64,000 bases of DNA. Source: Membranipora membranacea (lineage: Eukaryota; Bryozoa; Gymnolaemata; Cheilostomatida; Membraniporidae). Position 1 is the first letter of the stretch; each line of letters begins with the position of its first letter. Location: assembly GCA_914767715.1 (NCBI GenBank), contig OU612065.1, forward strand, positions 22,382,001 to 22,446,000. Reading direction: 5' to 3'. The position numbers and the translations under genes were made by a program. The notes under the pieces are model-generated. The model was not told the origin of the DNA, searched no databases, and saw only the letters and a list, made by a program, of their open reading frames with translations. This document shows positions 50,901 through 63,579 of the stretch, in pieces.

Positions 50901-53900
50901 ACGCCATCATGGGACCTACTGGTAGTGGAAAGTCATCGTAAGTATCTACTCATCTAATCAAACTAACCAGATCAGGTCATTACTAGGTATAGCAACAGGG
51001 GTATTTCATCAGTTATGTTTCAAAGACAAGATCTCAAGGATCGGTTGTCAATCATATATGGTAGCAACCTGTTTGGCGTTCTCCAGATTTGTGTGCTGCA
51101 TATCAGGCTATTGACAGGCGGTGTTGCTGATATCTGGACACTGCAGGCCTAGAACATTATTAAATTGTGGCAACAAATTGGGAGGAGAAAAAAGTTCGCT
51201 CTAAACAGTAACATGTTTATATTTTTGTTAATTTGCCAAGAGGTACTTCCTCATCAGCAATGAGGCACAGAGGAGATCAAGGTCATAACCTCTTTGAGTT
51301 TTTTAGGGACTGGGGTTATTTCCCTCACATATAAAAACGTATAAATGTAATCGAAGAGCAGGAACAAGATTTAAAATAATTTAGCTGAATGTGATTGGCC
51401 AATAGAACTGGTCACTAATGCTGCCGATGACTGAACCGGCTGATGTGGGTGTACCCATTGGCACCCGATTTTATATTATGAGTATGAGTAATTACTTATT
51501 CTGCCCGAAGTCATAGCCAAAGGCTCCCAATGGCTCATTCCCAAGGGCCAGCAGCCTGTAATTTATCGAGCCCACAACCCCCTTGATAACAAGATTATAG
51601 TGCTGAAACTGTATTACATAATTTTTCAATTCCAGCAGAATAACATATGATACAAGAATTTGTCAACTAAGAGAATGTGTATTGTCACTTGTGATAAAGG
51701 TCATCAATCTTTGCCTATGAAAACAATATTTTCAGAAAATGATGGTACTTGATTTCCTGTTATATAGGTTATACTGTGACATACTGTCTTAGCTCCAGCA
51801 TTGACCTTTTATTTGCAGATTACTCGATATATTGGCTGCAAGGAAAGATCCATGCGGATTGACTGGGAAAGTACTTATCAATGGTCGCCCTCAACCGTCA
51901 AACTTTCGTCTCATGTCTGGTTATGTTGTACAAGATGATGTAGTAATGGGAACTTTGAGTATCAGGGAAAACTTGAGGTTTTCTGCTGACCTGAGGTCTC
52001 CAAAAGGCACAACGTCGAGAGAAAAAGCCGCGATGGTAGAGAAAGTCATAGAGGAGCTGAGTTTAGGTATGCCGTAAGCCATGAAATAACCCGAAACTCT
52101 TGTCCCATCCAATGAGATGCTTATGATATTTCCAAAGTATTGACTATCTGTAGTTTATAAACAATTGCAATAAACCAAATGATCATCATTTTCAAACTGC
52201 TGAACAGTTTTTTTCTTTGTACATTACAGAGTTGTGTGCAGACACTAGATGTGGAGACGAGTTTACACGAGGAGTATCAGGTGGAGAGAGGAAGAGATGT
52301 AATGTGGGTATGGAGCTTATTACGGCACCAGGAGTATTGTTCCTTGATGAGCCAACTACTGGTCTGGACTCCTCTACAGCTAACTCAGTCATGCTCAACC
52401 TCAGAAAGTAGGCAGCTAGCTTATTTCCGTGTGATTTCAATTGAAACAGCATTTTATCTGTAAGCAGCAGTTTACAAAAACCCTCTCATCATAGGCCAGT
52501 GTATTGCCAGTTGTTATGTTTTTATTTTTATTTTCATGTTTTGATGTATTTTAGGCTTGCTGAACTTGGAAGTACCATCATCTTTTCCATTCATCAGCCA
52601 AGATACTCAATATTCAAGCTTTGTGACAGCCTATGTTTATTGGGTAATGGAGAGGTGATCTATCATGGTCCAGCAATACAGGGCATAGATTTCTTCAAAT
52701 CGCTTGGTATGTTTGCAACAATGTCGGATTCTAGCCTCCAGTTGTTGGCTTCAACGCTTATCCCCTACTAATCGGCAGCAGAAATATAAACCGTTTTCTT
52801 ACCCAGCCATATATTTTCAACTAAGAAGCAACTGAATATTTTCAACTAAGAATCAACTGAATATTTTCAACTAAGAATCAACTGAAGATTTTCAACTAAG
52901 AATCAACTGAATCCTTTCAACTAAGAATCGAATGAATATTTTAAACTATGAAACAACTGGTTATTTTCAACTCAGACTCAACTGAATATTTTCAACTTAG
53001 AATCAACTGAATATTTTCAAGCAGCTCATCTGTGTCAATTGCAAACAAAACCATGGAGTTAAACATTTGACATTTAATATTGTGACATTTAGCTTCGGAC
53101 ACTAGTTAAACGTTATATGGTTGAATACCATCACATATCAGATACCCGAATAGTAAAACCACCAATAAAAGTAGCCAGTTGAAGACGGGCATGACCAAAA
53201 AGCAAACACTTTTTCTGGCTATTTTTTTGTGTATCGGGAAATTATTAGAAGTGTTCGGTTTGGCCCCTATTATTCACCGTTCTACTATTTGTGATTGTGT
53301 TCAATCCTATCACAAATGACTCATGTTCGACTTTAAATGTCACAATGTGGATAAACGCCATTTTTTGCTACTATTGTCTGAAAAGTTTACTGGACAGCTT
53401 GAAAACTGATACAGAGAGACAAAGAATGACATACAATTACATCATGTATGCCGAGTTAAACTAAAGAAAACTTAGTGAATAATCCGCACCAAGAATCATT
53501 AAAAATTACTCGATCTTACCTCAATGATATATCTGACACTGTAGGTTATGAGATAGAGGAACACGACAATCCGGCAGATTTCTTCTTGGATGTTATTCTG
53601 GGAAACAAAGAATCAAATATTCCAGAAATAGAACAAGAGAATTCGCGCATTAACATTCAGCATGCAGATGTGGCTGTAATCGAAGCTGGTAAAGACACTG
53701 TAGACAGCAATGGGGAGAAGGTGAGTGGGCAATTTGCCAACCCATCAGCTTATTTATTTGATAAACATCAATGTTGAAGAATATTCTGATGTTTGCGCTA
53801 ACCATTTTTACTTATGGAAATAATGGATTAGAGCTGCATTAGTGATGATCTCAATGAACATAGTCTTGTCATCTTACTAGGACAATAAGTTTAGGAGATG

Positions 53901-56900
53901 GGCGCTGGAGTTGCAAGTACTTGAATAAGAAAAAAGTTTCATAGTAAGTTGTCTTCTCATGGAAAATGGAGTCTACTGCCAGTATCAATACATCCAATCA
54001 TCAATTCATCTTACAGATCAGGCAAGTCTCGGTAAACTTGGCTCGAAGGTTCAAAGAGTCAACGTGGGGGCAGCAGATGCACCAAGAGTTGACAGAGTAT
54101 GAGAATCAATTCACCCAAAGTGGAGAACATCTACCTGCTAAAGAGGAATTCTCAAACCTAAATTATAATACCGGGCCGCTTGGTCAGTTTGCTTATGTCT
54201 GTGGTCGAACATTCAAAAACCTCATCAGAAACCCCAGAACATCATTCTTACAGGTAAGCAGGATGCTGCAATCATTGGGTGTGATATATATGCGTAGTAC
54301 ATGATTTGTGCGTAAGTAAACTGAGTCCATGTACATGCCCAAATCGACAGCACAGATCAATTGTTCAATTTTTACCCTATAAAATAACGTTGTTATCTTG
54401 AGTAATAGCATGAGTTTTGCACGCTGATTTTAATTCTAATCAAGTGATATAATCTTGCAGGTTGCGACCATGTGCTTCTTTGCTACGATAACTGGTGCTA
54501 TCTATTTCAACGCACCCAAAGACTGCGCATCTGGAGTTCAAAACAGGTAAGCAAACTTTCTCAGCATTTTGGTTAACAGTCACACATTTAAAGTACCAAT
54601 GAGTATGCGCCAACTGAGATTATCCGTAATAATATATGAGCCTCCAAACTAAGGGCATATGGATTATCTAGGATCTTAGGCTATTGTCTAATGGTAAAGT
54701 TTTCATCACATGGATTGCTTGTTCTGTTTTATTCATCATAATGTTCTTTTCGTTTACAGAGTTGGAGCTTTCTTTTTCATGATAATGAATATGATCTTTG
54801 GAAATCTCTCTGCCATTGACCTTTTCATCAATGAAAGGAAGATATTTATGTAAGTTTTGTAATCTCAGGTCTAGCTCTTACTTGCTAAGGAGTCAGTTGC
54901 TTGTCTGCAATGTTTATCACTCTGTTGGCATTACAATAAACCCAGTTTGGTCCATTTGCCTGCATTCTGAGTCGCTCCTGATCCACTACGGCGTGATCAG
55001 TGGAAGGGACCAACAGGAATGCAGACGATTGGATTAAACTTGTTCTAGCATTGCAACTACCTTGGCCAAAGCAGATAAAGTGACACTTTTATTTGGAGTT
55101 GTAGTCTTAATATCAATGGGCAGACAACTTTTGAATAGTTTGTACACATGAATACATAATCTTACAACCCTCCCTGCTTACAACTTTGTTTATAGTTATA
55201 CTAGATTTGATCCCTTAGTACTTTTTGGTTGAACTCCAGTAAACTTCCTAAAAGACTCACTCTTTTAATTCACAATGCTTCACCGAATATTCAAATTTTT
55301 GTTACAGACACGAGAATATCAGCGGATTCTACAGAGTATCGGCTTACTTCTTCGCTAAACTGTTTTGTGATGTCCTTCCTAATAGAAGTGTCCCAATCCT
55401 TGGGTTCGGAATTATCACTTACTGGATGATAGGTAAGCTAGACGAGACAATCCAACCAATCGAACAAAATCAATCCAAACACACACGTATATATATATAT
55501 ATATATACATATTCACATAAACACAAACTTTATTTTCGGATAATATTCATTCGTAGAGAATTACAGATTGGATGAAATTTACCATTATCATTTCAATAAT
55601 TACACTCATTGCGCTGGTTGAATATCAAAGAGTGATAAATGTATATATGGAATATTAGCACCTTCAGTATTACATGATCTTGGTAATTTGTCTGTATTAA
55701 TCACAAGCACCTGTTAGCTGTGGTGTAAATCAAGATTATAAATTTTGACAGGTCTGGTTAATAGATGGCAGAGTTTTCTCTTCTTCCTGCTGACTCTGGT
55801 GATGACCTCACTCGCCGGATCAGCGATAGCTTTTGTAGCCAGTGCATCAACTAGAACCAACGCCATCGCCAGTCTTATCTGTGCTCTGCTCTATGTTTTC
55901 CAAATGGTATGTATATGTTATTATGATGTTGTAACTTGTCAGCGTGCTGAGTGGGTTACAGACATTCAGCAGACAAAAATGTGAATGAACATTAATATTA
56001 CACATTTTGACATAGGTTTTGATATAAGTATGTTTTAAACAAAAGAAAATAAACAAGCTTCTGACCTAATAAACAAAAAAAAAGAGTTTAATTGGCTGCC
56101 AGACAGATGATCTTATTGTATGCTCCTCTTGTAAGCATCTGAAATATGCATTCATGTAATCAAGATAACACAGAGCTTTCCTATCTTTGTATTTCAGATC
56201 TTCAGTGGGCTGCTAGTAAACCTTAATTCTCTTGGAGAGTGGATCAAATGGGCGAAATATATCAGTATATTCAGCTACGCTATGCAAGCATTACAAGTGA
56301 ATGAATTCACTCATGTGGATTTTGAGCAGATCGTTGATGCTAAAGGAGTCAATGTATCAGTTAGCTGGTGAGTCAATAGATAATATTATGCTATAGAATC
56401 TTTTTTTAAATCCGAATAACCACAAAGCTTGCATGCCTGTCTTGACAAGCCACCGAACAAAGCTTGTCAAGACAGGCTAAAAGCTTGCATGCCTGCAGTG
56501 TCAGCTATTTACAGCATTGCGTGTGAATTGCAATGATGTTACGATGATGAGCTGATGAAGGGTATTGAACTTTTGTTCCCAAGCACAGTTGCTTCCAATG
56601 AACTTTTGCTTGTATCAAAAGATTCCTACCCCAAAAACTGCTTGGTTTCGGGAGATTTGATATGGTGAGATTCCTCCAGGAGTCGGAAGGGTGAAATTGA
56701 CGTTTTTTAAAATCAATTTCTCAATTTGAAGATCCATATAAGTCATCATGTTATTTTCTCTGCGCTTTAGTGTCAAAGGAAACAAGGATGCATGGTTGGA
56801 GAGAAATGACATAGCTTATAAAACTGACTGGGACTTGTGGGTAAATATCGTTGCACTTGGTGCTATAACTGCAGGACTACTGTTCATCACCTATATACAG

Positions 56901-56927
56901 CTCAGACGTATCCAAAAACTCAAATAA
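47983..56927 (+). CDS. ABCG2: ABCG2-like half-transporter (ABC subfamily G)
   Basis: Exons: 47983-48027, 49503-49604, 50115-50245, 50875-50937, 51819-52066, 52230-52407, 52555-52706, 53545-53720, 54017-54253, 54461-54546, 54760-54849, 55308-55432, 55752-55906, 56198-56367 and 56771-56927 (TAA). All join in phase to give 704 aa. The order is nucleotide-binding domain then membrane domain, as in the G family. Walker A GPTGSGKS 106-113, signature VSGGE 212-216, Walker B LFLDE 233-237, H-loop His269 in IFSIHQP. SGYVVQDDVVMGTLSIREN and NPADFFLD are characteristic of ABCG2. Six hydrophobic spans lie in the last six exons (FFFMIMNMIFG, FLFFLLTLVMTSLAGSAIAF, IFSGLLVNL). The large external loop holds an NVS sequon and is much shorter than in human ABCG2. 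It should work as a homodimeric plasma-membrane exporter; the substrate is unknown. The first exon is the least certain. ATTAAA at 57075-57080 may end the mRNA. Confidence 0.93.
52811..53020. repeat. 25-bp minisatellite, about 8 copies
   Basis: Tandem units of GAATATTTTCAACTAAGAAT followed by CAACT, diverging toward the right end, in the ABCG2-like intron between 52706 and 53545. Confidence 0.95.
56424..56495. repeat. Hairpin element, TGTCTTGACAAGC family, copy 2
   Basis: Perfect 16-bp arms 56435-56450 and 56462-56477 with the same core as the element at 581-672. The direct repeat AAAGCTTGCATGCCTG occurs at both edges (56424-56439 and 56480-56495). It is in the last intron of the ABCG2-like gene. 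Confidence 0.88.
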
Positions 56928-58587
56928 TAACAATATTGTTTTTTTATTAATTTAAAGCAGTATTTCAAAACTACAAATTGCTCAAATCGAATACAATATG
57001 GATACCAATGGTTTGTAATTTGTACTTACTCAAACCTGCCCTGTGTGTCTCCACCAAATATTTCACCAAACATTATTAAATGCAATGATGTACATATTAA
57101 TTTATAAATTGTATTTTATATTTTTTTGGTTCTATTTACACTCCAATAATATGGGTACAAAAACTCAACATTATGTCGGGAAATTCTATCTTGTCAGGAT
57201 AGCCAGCATGGGCTTGGCTTAATTATTCCCGATCTCCAACTTGTTCTGATGAACGCGTAAGGCTTAACGGCAACCTGCCAGTCGAAAAGTCTGTTTAATA
57301 CAAGGCTACCAGCCAGACATAAAAATGTGTTGTTTATCAACTATACTATGATTTTATTGTGTACTAACTATCTAACTAAAACTAACAGAGTAACTGCATA
57401 TAATTTGAAGAACACGGTGAAAATAATTGTACACATTTGGTTAAGTCCGCTAGCAAACATGAAGTGTCAAGTTGTAAGAAGGAAGGGTGTAAGGCTGCTA
57501 TAAATAGTTACAGTCGTAGCATTTATAAAGGATTATTGTAACAGACACAACATAGTGAGGGAATTGAATGTATGAATAGAATGTATGAATAGCATGTGTC
57601 CTCAGCGTTTAATATATATAACAGTCAAAGACTGAAATTTCCCACAATTATGCTTGGTTAGAAATATTATTGCCTCTGGCAAGGGAAACAGGGTATGATA
57701 TGTAATGGTAGGACATTTTAAGTGGATCTTGCAAAGTGTGACTATGTGCACTGATGGCGCAGAGTTCAGATGAGTGATTTAACAATTATGAACCAATATT
57801 GGTTATCAGTTTTAAAGGAAGTGGTTGCCTTGTTAGCCTTGGCTTCATAATTTATTAAAAGAAACTCAAAATAAAGCACAACATTAATCACCAAAATGAA
57901 GGCAAACATAACGATATGATAGATCGATTGGAATTGTGAGCATAAACTTCACTTCAGTTTGTTGGTACATATTGTCTATCTATGTAGTTAATTGTGGCAT
58001 TTTCGATACTTAGTATCTAATTTATATTTCTAAGTTTGACCAAGAAGTTACCACTCCTTGGCTTGAGCGCATAGTAACAAGTCAGGTGGCACCGGAACAG
58101 GTTGTTCAGGATTTGATTCCTTTGATAATTAACAATTTGGAAAGAAAATAGTGAAATTTTGTGATCATTCAGTTATTTTACATAACAATGGCATAAAAAC
58201 TAACTCTATGGCTCTGATCAATTGCTCTTATCATTGGAGCCCACTGAATTCAATGTTGGAGCCATAATATTGGTTAGATAGTAGTATTTGCAATAAAAAG
58301 GAGGGCAACTCCCATAGTGGATTAAAAGCTTGAGAAAACATTGGGATACAATATTATTTTTCCATACCGGAAACAGCACAGGAACCTCAAACACTAAATA
58401 TATGATGCAGGGTTAAGTTCTACTTCCCGCAAGATTTGATGAAATAAGGCTATAATTGCTAGACACGACTTTTGAACAAAAATTTGTGGCTGGGCAAATT
58501 CTCCACCACTGTCAACTTTCTTGAGCCACACCTACAGCTCCCCTCCCACAAGCCTAAAAATCAAACCAGATTACAAGGTAGACCATC
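56928..58587. other. Intergenic region, ABCG2-like to DUF1761-like gene
   Basis: It holds the ABCG2-like 3' UTR, a decayed copy of the CAAGGAGT palindrome at 58041-58060 (flanks GTTTGAC and GCTTGAG) and the promoter of the next gene. No other gene seen. Confidence 0.5.
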
Positions 58588-60058
58588 ATGGCTGCAAAAA
58601 CATTTGTGAAGCTAATCATTTGTACTGCCCTTGCTTGTTTGAATGGATTCATTTGGTACAGCCCAAACATTGGATTTGGTCGTTTGTGGGCTTCAAATGC
58701 TTGGCCTAGCAAGACCATCGAACAGATTGGACAGTCTCAGCCGGAATCTGCCATACTTGTTACACTCCTCACCAACCTGGTAGTGATTATATTGTTTTCG
58801 ATTTTATTAAGGTAAGTGCATTATTAGTGAAGTAACTTTCACCTGTGATTGGAGAATGACCTAATAATAATAATAAGGCTCTTTCAGAAATGTCTAATGC
58901 TAATAGTTACTATTAGCATTAGAAATTTGTGCAAGAGTAACAATAGAAGGCTTTAGACACCCCCCCCGCCTCCTATGAATATTTTCTGTGACAAATGTGC
59001 TTGGTAAGTCAATGTTGTGTGGGTGTGCTCCGATCAGAGATGTAGCTCAATTGGCAACTAAGTACCAGATTCAGGGTTCAATCCCCACCAGGTGCCGGTC
59101 AGTCGATGCTTATCACCTGAACTAAACAATCTTCTTTGAGCACTGACCCTAATTAGCTTATGGATAAAGAAATTTACTCATCTACCATGCAGTCTCTTGC
59201 AGGACCGAAGAGCCAGGCTTCTTGGGCTCTACTTGGAGTGGCCATCTTGTTCCTGTCTGAGTTTACCGGTTGATACGACCAACTGGGTCGTACAATGCGA
59301 ATCAGTCAAGGGTGAAAATAGCTCTAACTGACCTCATGTCTGCATTAAGTATGGCTCACTGCATCATCACCCCAGGTTCCTGCAAACTGGCACCTTTTCT
59401 GTTCTGTCTAATATGGTTGTGGCCAAGATCTTAAAATGATATCGAAATTCAACAACTATGTTTTCAGCCCTATCAAATATGATTGTGTAAACCACTTACC
59501 AGCCTCTTTAAAACAGCGCACTGTTGTTATTTTTCAGTAAAGTGCGTCCACTCAGTCTCGGAGAATACATTACCCTGCCACTTGTAGTATCCGGCTTGCT
59601 CATGGCTACTCGCATGATTCATGTACCTTTTGAATCGGTGCCTTTGGTCGTCCATTTGATCGATGGAGGGGGTGATTCTGTAAATCTCCTCACTGTCTCA
59701 CTGGTAAGCTACGTGCTACGATAATTCTCAACTCAGGTAACCCGTGTTGATAAGATGCTAGGCCTACTTCAGCTCACCTAGCCAATAGACTATGCTGTCC
59801 TTGACCCTTGTAGCATACTTTGATGTATTTTATTTAAGCATCAATTAGTTTTATTATGCCCACCGTGGTAGGCCAATGCCTTCAACTGTAATTATGCATC
59901 TCTGTAACTATCTTTTTTACACTCCTTAGTCTGCCATTTTGCCCATGTGTTGTGTTTTTTGTATACATATTTTGTATAGCTATGACTACTTAGTCAATAT
60001 GAAAAATCTATTGTTTTTACCATTATGTTATGCGACATTATTGAAAATACACGTATAA
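58588..60058 (+). CDS. Small multi-pass membrane protein, DUF1761-like
   Basis: Exons 58588-58811, 59538-59703 and 59930-60058 (TAA) join in phase, giving 172 aa. The first membrane segment (KLIICTALACLNGFIWYSP) runs into WYSP...FGRLWASNAW, which matches the WYSP-x-FGKxW pattern of DUF1761 membrane proteins, common in bacteria. Further hydrophobic spans: ILVTLLTNLVVIILFSILL, YITLPLVVSGLLMATRM, and in the last exon AILPMCCVFCIHILY and NLLFLPLCYATLL. The last exon has an excellent pyrimidine tract before its acceptor but is less certain than the first two. The function of the family is unknown. The start is the ATG with context ACCATCATGG. Intron 1 carries a tRNA-derived SINE-like sequence. AATAAA at 60522-60527 may end the transcript. 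Confidence 0.68.
58893..58923. repeat. Perfect 14-bp palindrome, 3-nt loop
   Basis: Arms TCTAATGCTAATAG and complement; the similarity continues imperfectly for about 14 bp on each side. It is in intron 1 of the DUF1761-like gene. Confidence 0.9.
59035..59160 (+). repeat. tRNA-derived SINE-like sequence
   Basis: Pol III promoter boxes in the right order: A box TAGCTCAATTGG (59043-59054) and B box GGTTCAATCCC (59075-59085). They are 32 nt apart start to start, too close for an intact tRNA (about 44), and no acceptor stem or anticodon arm closes. It is therefore a degenerate tRNA-like head of a SINE, with limits uncertain. Confidence 0.55.
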
Positions 60059-61980
60059 CCTACCCCTCAATGACAGCTCTTGTTATGACGATTCAACAAA
60101 GCTGTGACAATTTTACCCCGTTATGTCAAAGCACCCTTTCTCAAGGGCCATTCTTGCTATGAGTTAAATAAGCGGATCCATAGATTGAACCATCTTTAGT
60201 TGGACAACAATCCTTTAGAAGTTGTCCCCTTATTTTGCCTATGCGGGGATGACTGCTGAGTTGAAAATTGAAACAATCTGATGTTATTCAGTGAAAAAAT
60301 TTTTTGTGAGCATGCATGGAATGGGTTTGTTAATCTGAGTCGTAAACAAATCTTAAATTGCTGTGAGCAGAGTAATACAAAATTTCCAATCTAGCTTTTA
60401 ATTTATGACTTTACGTTTAGACCATATCCAATATTTATTGCAAAATTAATTACGATAGCAAGTAGGATTTTCGGAACGAACAACTCACCATTTGAAGATA
60501 GACTGTATCCTGTAAGGTTTGAATAAATGTATTATTTTTTGCAAGTAGATCGGTCAGCGCGGGTATCATAACCTTAACAAGCGACCGAAGGTGCAGTTGT
60601 ACCAATCCCTTGGGATTCGTGCTCATCCGTGTTCCGCATTTCCAATCTGGATTTGAATACAGAAGTCTGAACCTTTGTCAGATAATAATCCAACATCAAA
60701 TCAAATTGAATTGAAAGGCAACGAACCGGCGACAATTCGAGTGAATGGCCAAGCCCTTATTTCCTGCAGTGCTCTTAGCACATATTTTAATCGGTCATGA
60801 TAAGAACAATGTGATTTGTAACTGGGCCAGCCCTTGTATTAGGTAAAGGTATCAAGGTTAAGTGTGATAAAAGGGAGTAATGGTATTCAGTAATAGTAGT
60901 ATATATATATATGTTTGAAAGTAATATAAATAGTAATAAATTGATAGAATTTATCTAGCAATTTGGTTTAAGCACTTAAACGGTGTCGGTATTATCAACC
61001 ACTTTCCCAAGGGTTGGGAAAGTGGTTGATAATGAATTGCTACTACCAGCTATCCCGACACTGTTTAAGAGCTTAAACTACTAGCGACTGTGCTTCTCAT
61101 AGCGCCCTCATTGGCTCAGCGCTTGGGTAAAAAGATCAGTTATTTGGGAGGTCCACTCAAACTGCAAATTCAAACTGGATTACAATTATTGGTACTTCAT
61201 TGATCAAGAATTTTGAGCCATTTGGTTAGTCAGTATGCATCAGAATATGGATTGAAATTGTTATATTCAAAATTATACAAAATACGATGGACATTAGAAC
61301 TAGGCAATAAACAAACATCTAACTTACATTCGGATTTATTTATTAGCTATCTCTGACAACAAATACATTCAGAGTTAACCCATTAAAATTAATTTCAGTG
61401 TGTATACCTAAGAACATAGGACTAAGTGTTTACCTATTAAAAGATTTAATATTATTACTAGTATGGTTTGGGTTATGCCTCAATAGAATCACAGTAATAT
61501 TATATATAAAAATGTGATATAGATTTATTGAATTAACGTTGAGCCCAGTGGCAGCCTAAAATAAAATCTTGCTTATTGGAAGAAGCTTTTCATGAGGATC
61601 AGGTTTGGCTAGGTGTTTGTAAACTTGTTATTCACTTGATCGTCATTCTCATTAGGTGTTGTTGGTAATCTTCTCTACTCATTGTTCTTGCTCATGGTCA
61701 CATTGAGCTCAATGGTATAGGGGCAGCACTATACCGATAAAGGGATTATTATTTGCAATTAGTAACTACCAACAGTAGAGCTCTATTGTGGCAATTTCAA
61801 AGCGCTCAGGGATTACTATGTGAAATGAAGTGGGCAAACAGAATGAATTGTATATGGATTTAACTATAATATTGGATTATGGAGCACTGTTTGTGCAGTT
61901 CATACAAGGCAGCATAGAATTATCAATAAAAGTGTGAGGTTCCTGTCCGGCAGCTCTCATTCAGTGCTGAGAGTTGAGAT
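60059..61980. other. Intergenic region before the last gene
   Basis: It holds the likely 3' UTR of the DUF1761-like gene, the nested hairpin at 60966-61078 and the upstream region of the last gene. No other gene seen. Confidence 0.5.
60966..61078. mobile_element. Nested palindromic MITE-like element
   Basis: Outer arms of 27 bp at the ends (starting GTTTAAGCACTTAAAC, three mismatches) enclose an inner perfect 19-bp hairpin (60991-61009 and 61015-61033). No coding capacity. Confidence 0.85.
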
Positions 61981-63457
61981 ATGGTTGTCAAACCGCGGCA
62001 GCTATTAGCTGCTCTTACAATAACAGGTAAATTCTTTTCTGACTTTCTAAACAATGATATTGTTACATATTTTCAAACATGTGATTGTCCCATCGAGTTT
62101 CCACTTCTCAATAGCCTGAAAAAAAGGGAGGGATACTAAACTCGAAAAGCTTCCTCAATTGACCTGGATAATTCATAATTGTGTGTGATAAGGGTGAGTA
62201 AGGGAGTTTGAGATGATTATAACATTATATTCTTTCAATTTTAGCCGTTCTGCTTTGGGGATGTAGCAGTTTGAAAATCAATTTGGTAAGTAAATGTAAT
62301 ACTTAGAAGTAACCCATATTTATGGTATAAATCATACCCATCCCCATAAGCAAGGAGTTAGAGACTCTATCTCCTTGGTTGGAGATTTCTAACTTTTCTG
62401 ATTACGTCCAACTGTTAAATACTGTATGGTACTAAAGAGTCTTCACCTTGTTACGTTATCTTTTGTTTGTGTTTTTTTGGTATAGATGAACTCCATAATG
62501 TGTGAGGCAGTTGTATTTATCATACAGTTTTGAAAATCAAAAGTTGTTCTCTGATAATTGATATTTTACCATCTCTTGAGAACTAAGATTGTCCAACTCT
62601 TTCCCAAAATCCCAAACATCATACGAGTGTGTCTAAAATTTGCTAAGTTATCATATGATATCATAAATTCTAAAAAAATGTTCTTATCTCTTGTCTAGTC
62701 TGATGAGAAACTCCAAGAGATCACTAAAAAACTTGGAATCCCAGATGAAGTCAAGGATCAAGTCCTTAAATACAAAGATGCTGGCACCAAATCATCTACT
62801 CCCGCAGAACCAACTGCTCACAAACCGAGAAAATCCGGAGTTCCCAAAGAGGTTGATCTGAAAAAGCTGAATAAGCATATCGGAAATACCCCAAACTCCC
62901 GCAACATCATGCATGAGAAAGAGAAATATCTAGCTCATAAGGCTAAGGGAATACTGGATACCGAGGATGAGTTACGAGATAAGATAACCATCGATAATCG
63001 TAATCGAAGAAAGCCTGCCGTTCAGCCAGCTCCTGAGAAACCTGTAGCTGCTCAAGATCCAGAGTCACTGCGAAAGCTTGGCAGAGAAGCCCTCACTAAG
63101 ATGAATAAGGCCAATAGACCACATCGCGAGCACAACCCAACAAAGAAAGAGTCGGGCAACGATAAAAAGCATCCGTATGAGATTAAGCTGGCCGAGCATA
63201 GAGGCCATGCCAAAGTTAAGCCAGGTGCTGGTGAGATTTTAAGAGATGGAAAACCTGTGGAGAAGCCCAGTGAAGAGGAGGATCATGTCAAGGTAATCCA
63301 CTCTCTGAACGGACAGAAGGGATCAGTGAGGATAGAGGCTCATGGAGAAAAGTTCCATTTTGATGTTGAGAAGAGTAAACGGGATTTGTCTGACATCGCT
63401 GTCGTCATGCTTGGAGTGTCAGAGGAGTCTCAACTGTCGATCAGATCCAAAATGAAG
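61981..63457 (+). CDS. Unidentified membrane-anchored or secreted lysine-rich protein, 3' partial
   Basis: Exons 61981-62026, 62245-62285 and 62699-63457 join in phase. The frame is still open at a GTATGT donor, so the gene continues past the window; 282 codons are seen. The N-terminus (PRQLLAALTITAVLLWGCSS) is a signal peptide or type II membrane anchor spread over two small exons. Then comes a long, highly charged, Lys/Glu/Pro-rich stem (LGIPDEVKDQVLKYKDAG, RNRRKPAVQPAPEKPV). The last 60 residues look folded (KGSVRIEAHGEKFHFDVEKS, DIAVVMLGVSEESQLSI). A short cytosolic basic end, one span and a charged stem fit a Golgi type II enzyme whose catalytic part would lie downstream; this is inference. 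I do not recognise the family. Confidence 0.7.
62351..62377. repeat. Micro-palindrome CAAGGAGT family, copy D, no direct repeats
   Basis: CAAGGAGTTAGAG pairs with CTCTATCTCCTTG with one mismatch. The flanks do not match each other. It is in an intron of the last gene. Confidence 0.7.
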
Positions 63458-63496
63458 GTATGTTATGGTGACCGTGTAACTCATAAAGGCCCGATC

Positions 63497-63579
63497 TAGC
63501 CTTGTCACGCAGCGTCTATTTTTGTTTTGGGGGTACAAAACAAAATCGAAACAAAAAAAGTAGCCGTATGACAAGGCTA
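63497..63579. repeat. Hairpin element, AGCCTTGT family, copy 2
   Basis: Outer arms TAGCCTTGTCA and TGACAAGGCTA, with an inner T-rich arm and its complement. Related to 22473-22549. It is in an intron of the last gene, just after its third exon. Confidence 0.8.

Noticed and set aside
59035-59110. Functional tRNA gene
   Set aside because: A-B box spacing is too short and the acceptor and anticodon stems do not form.
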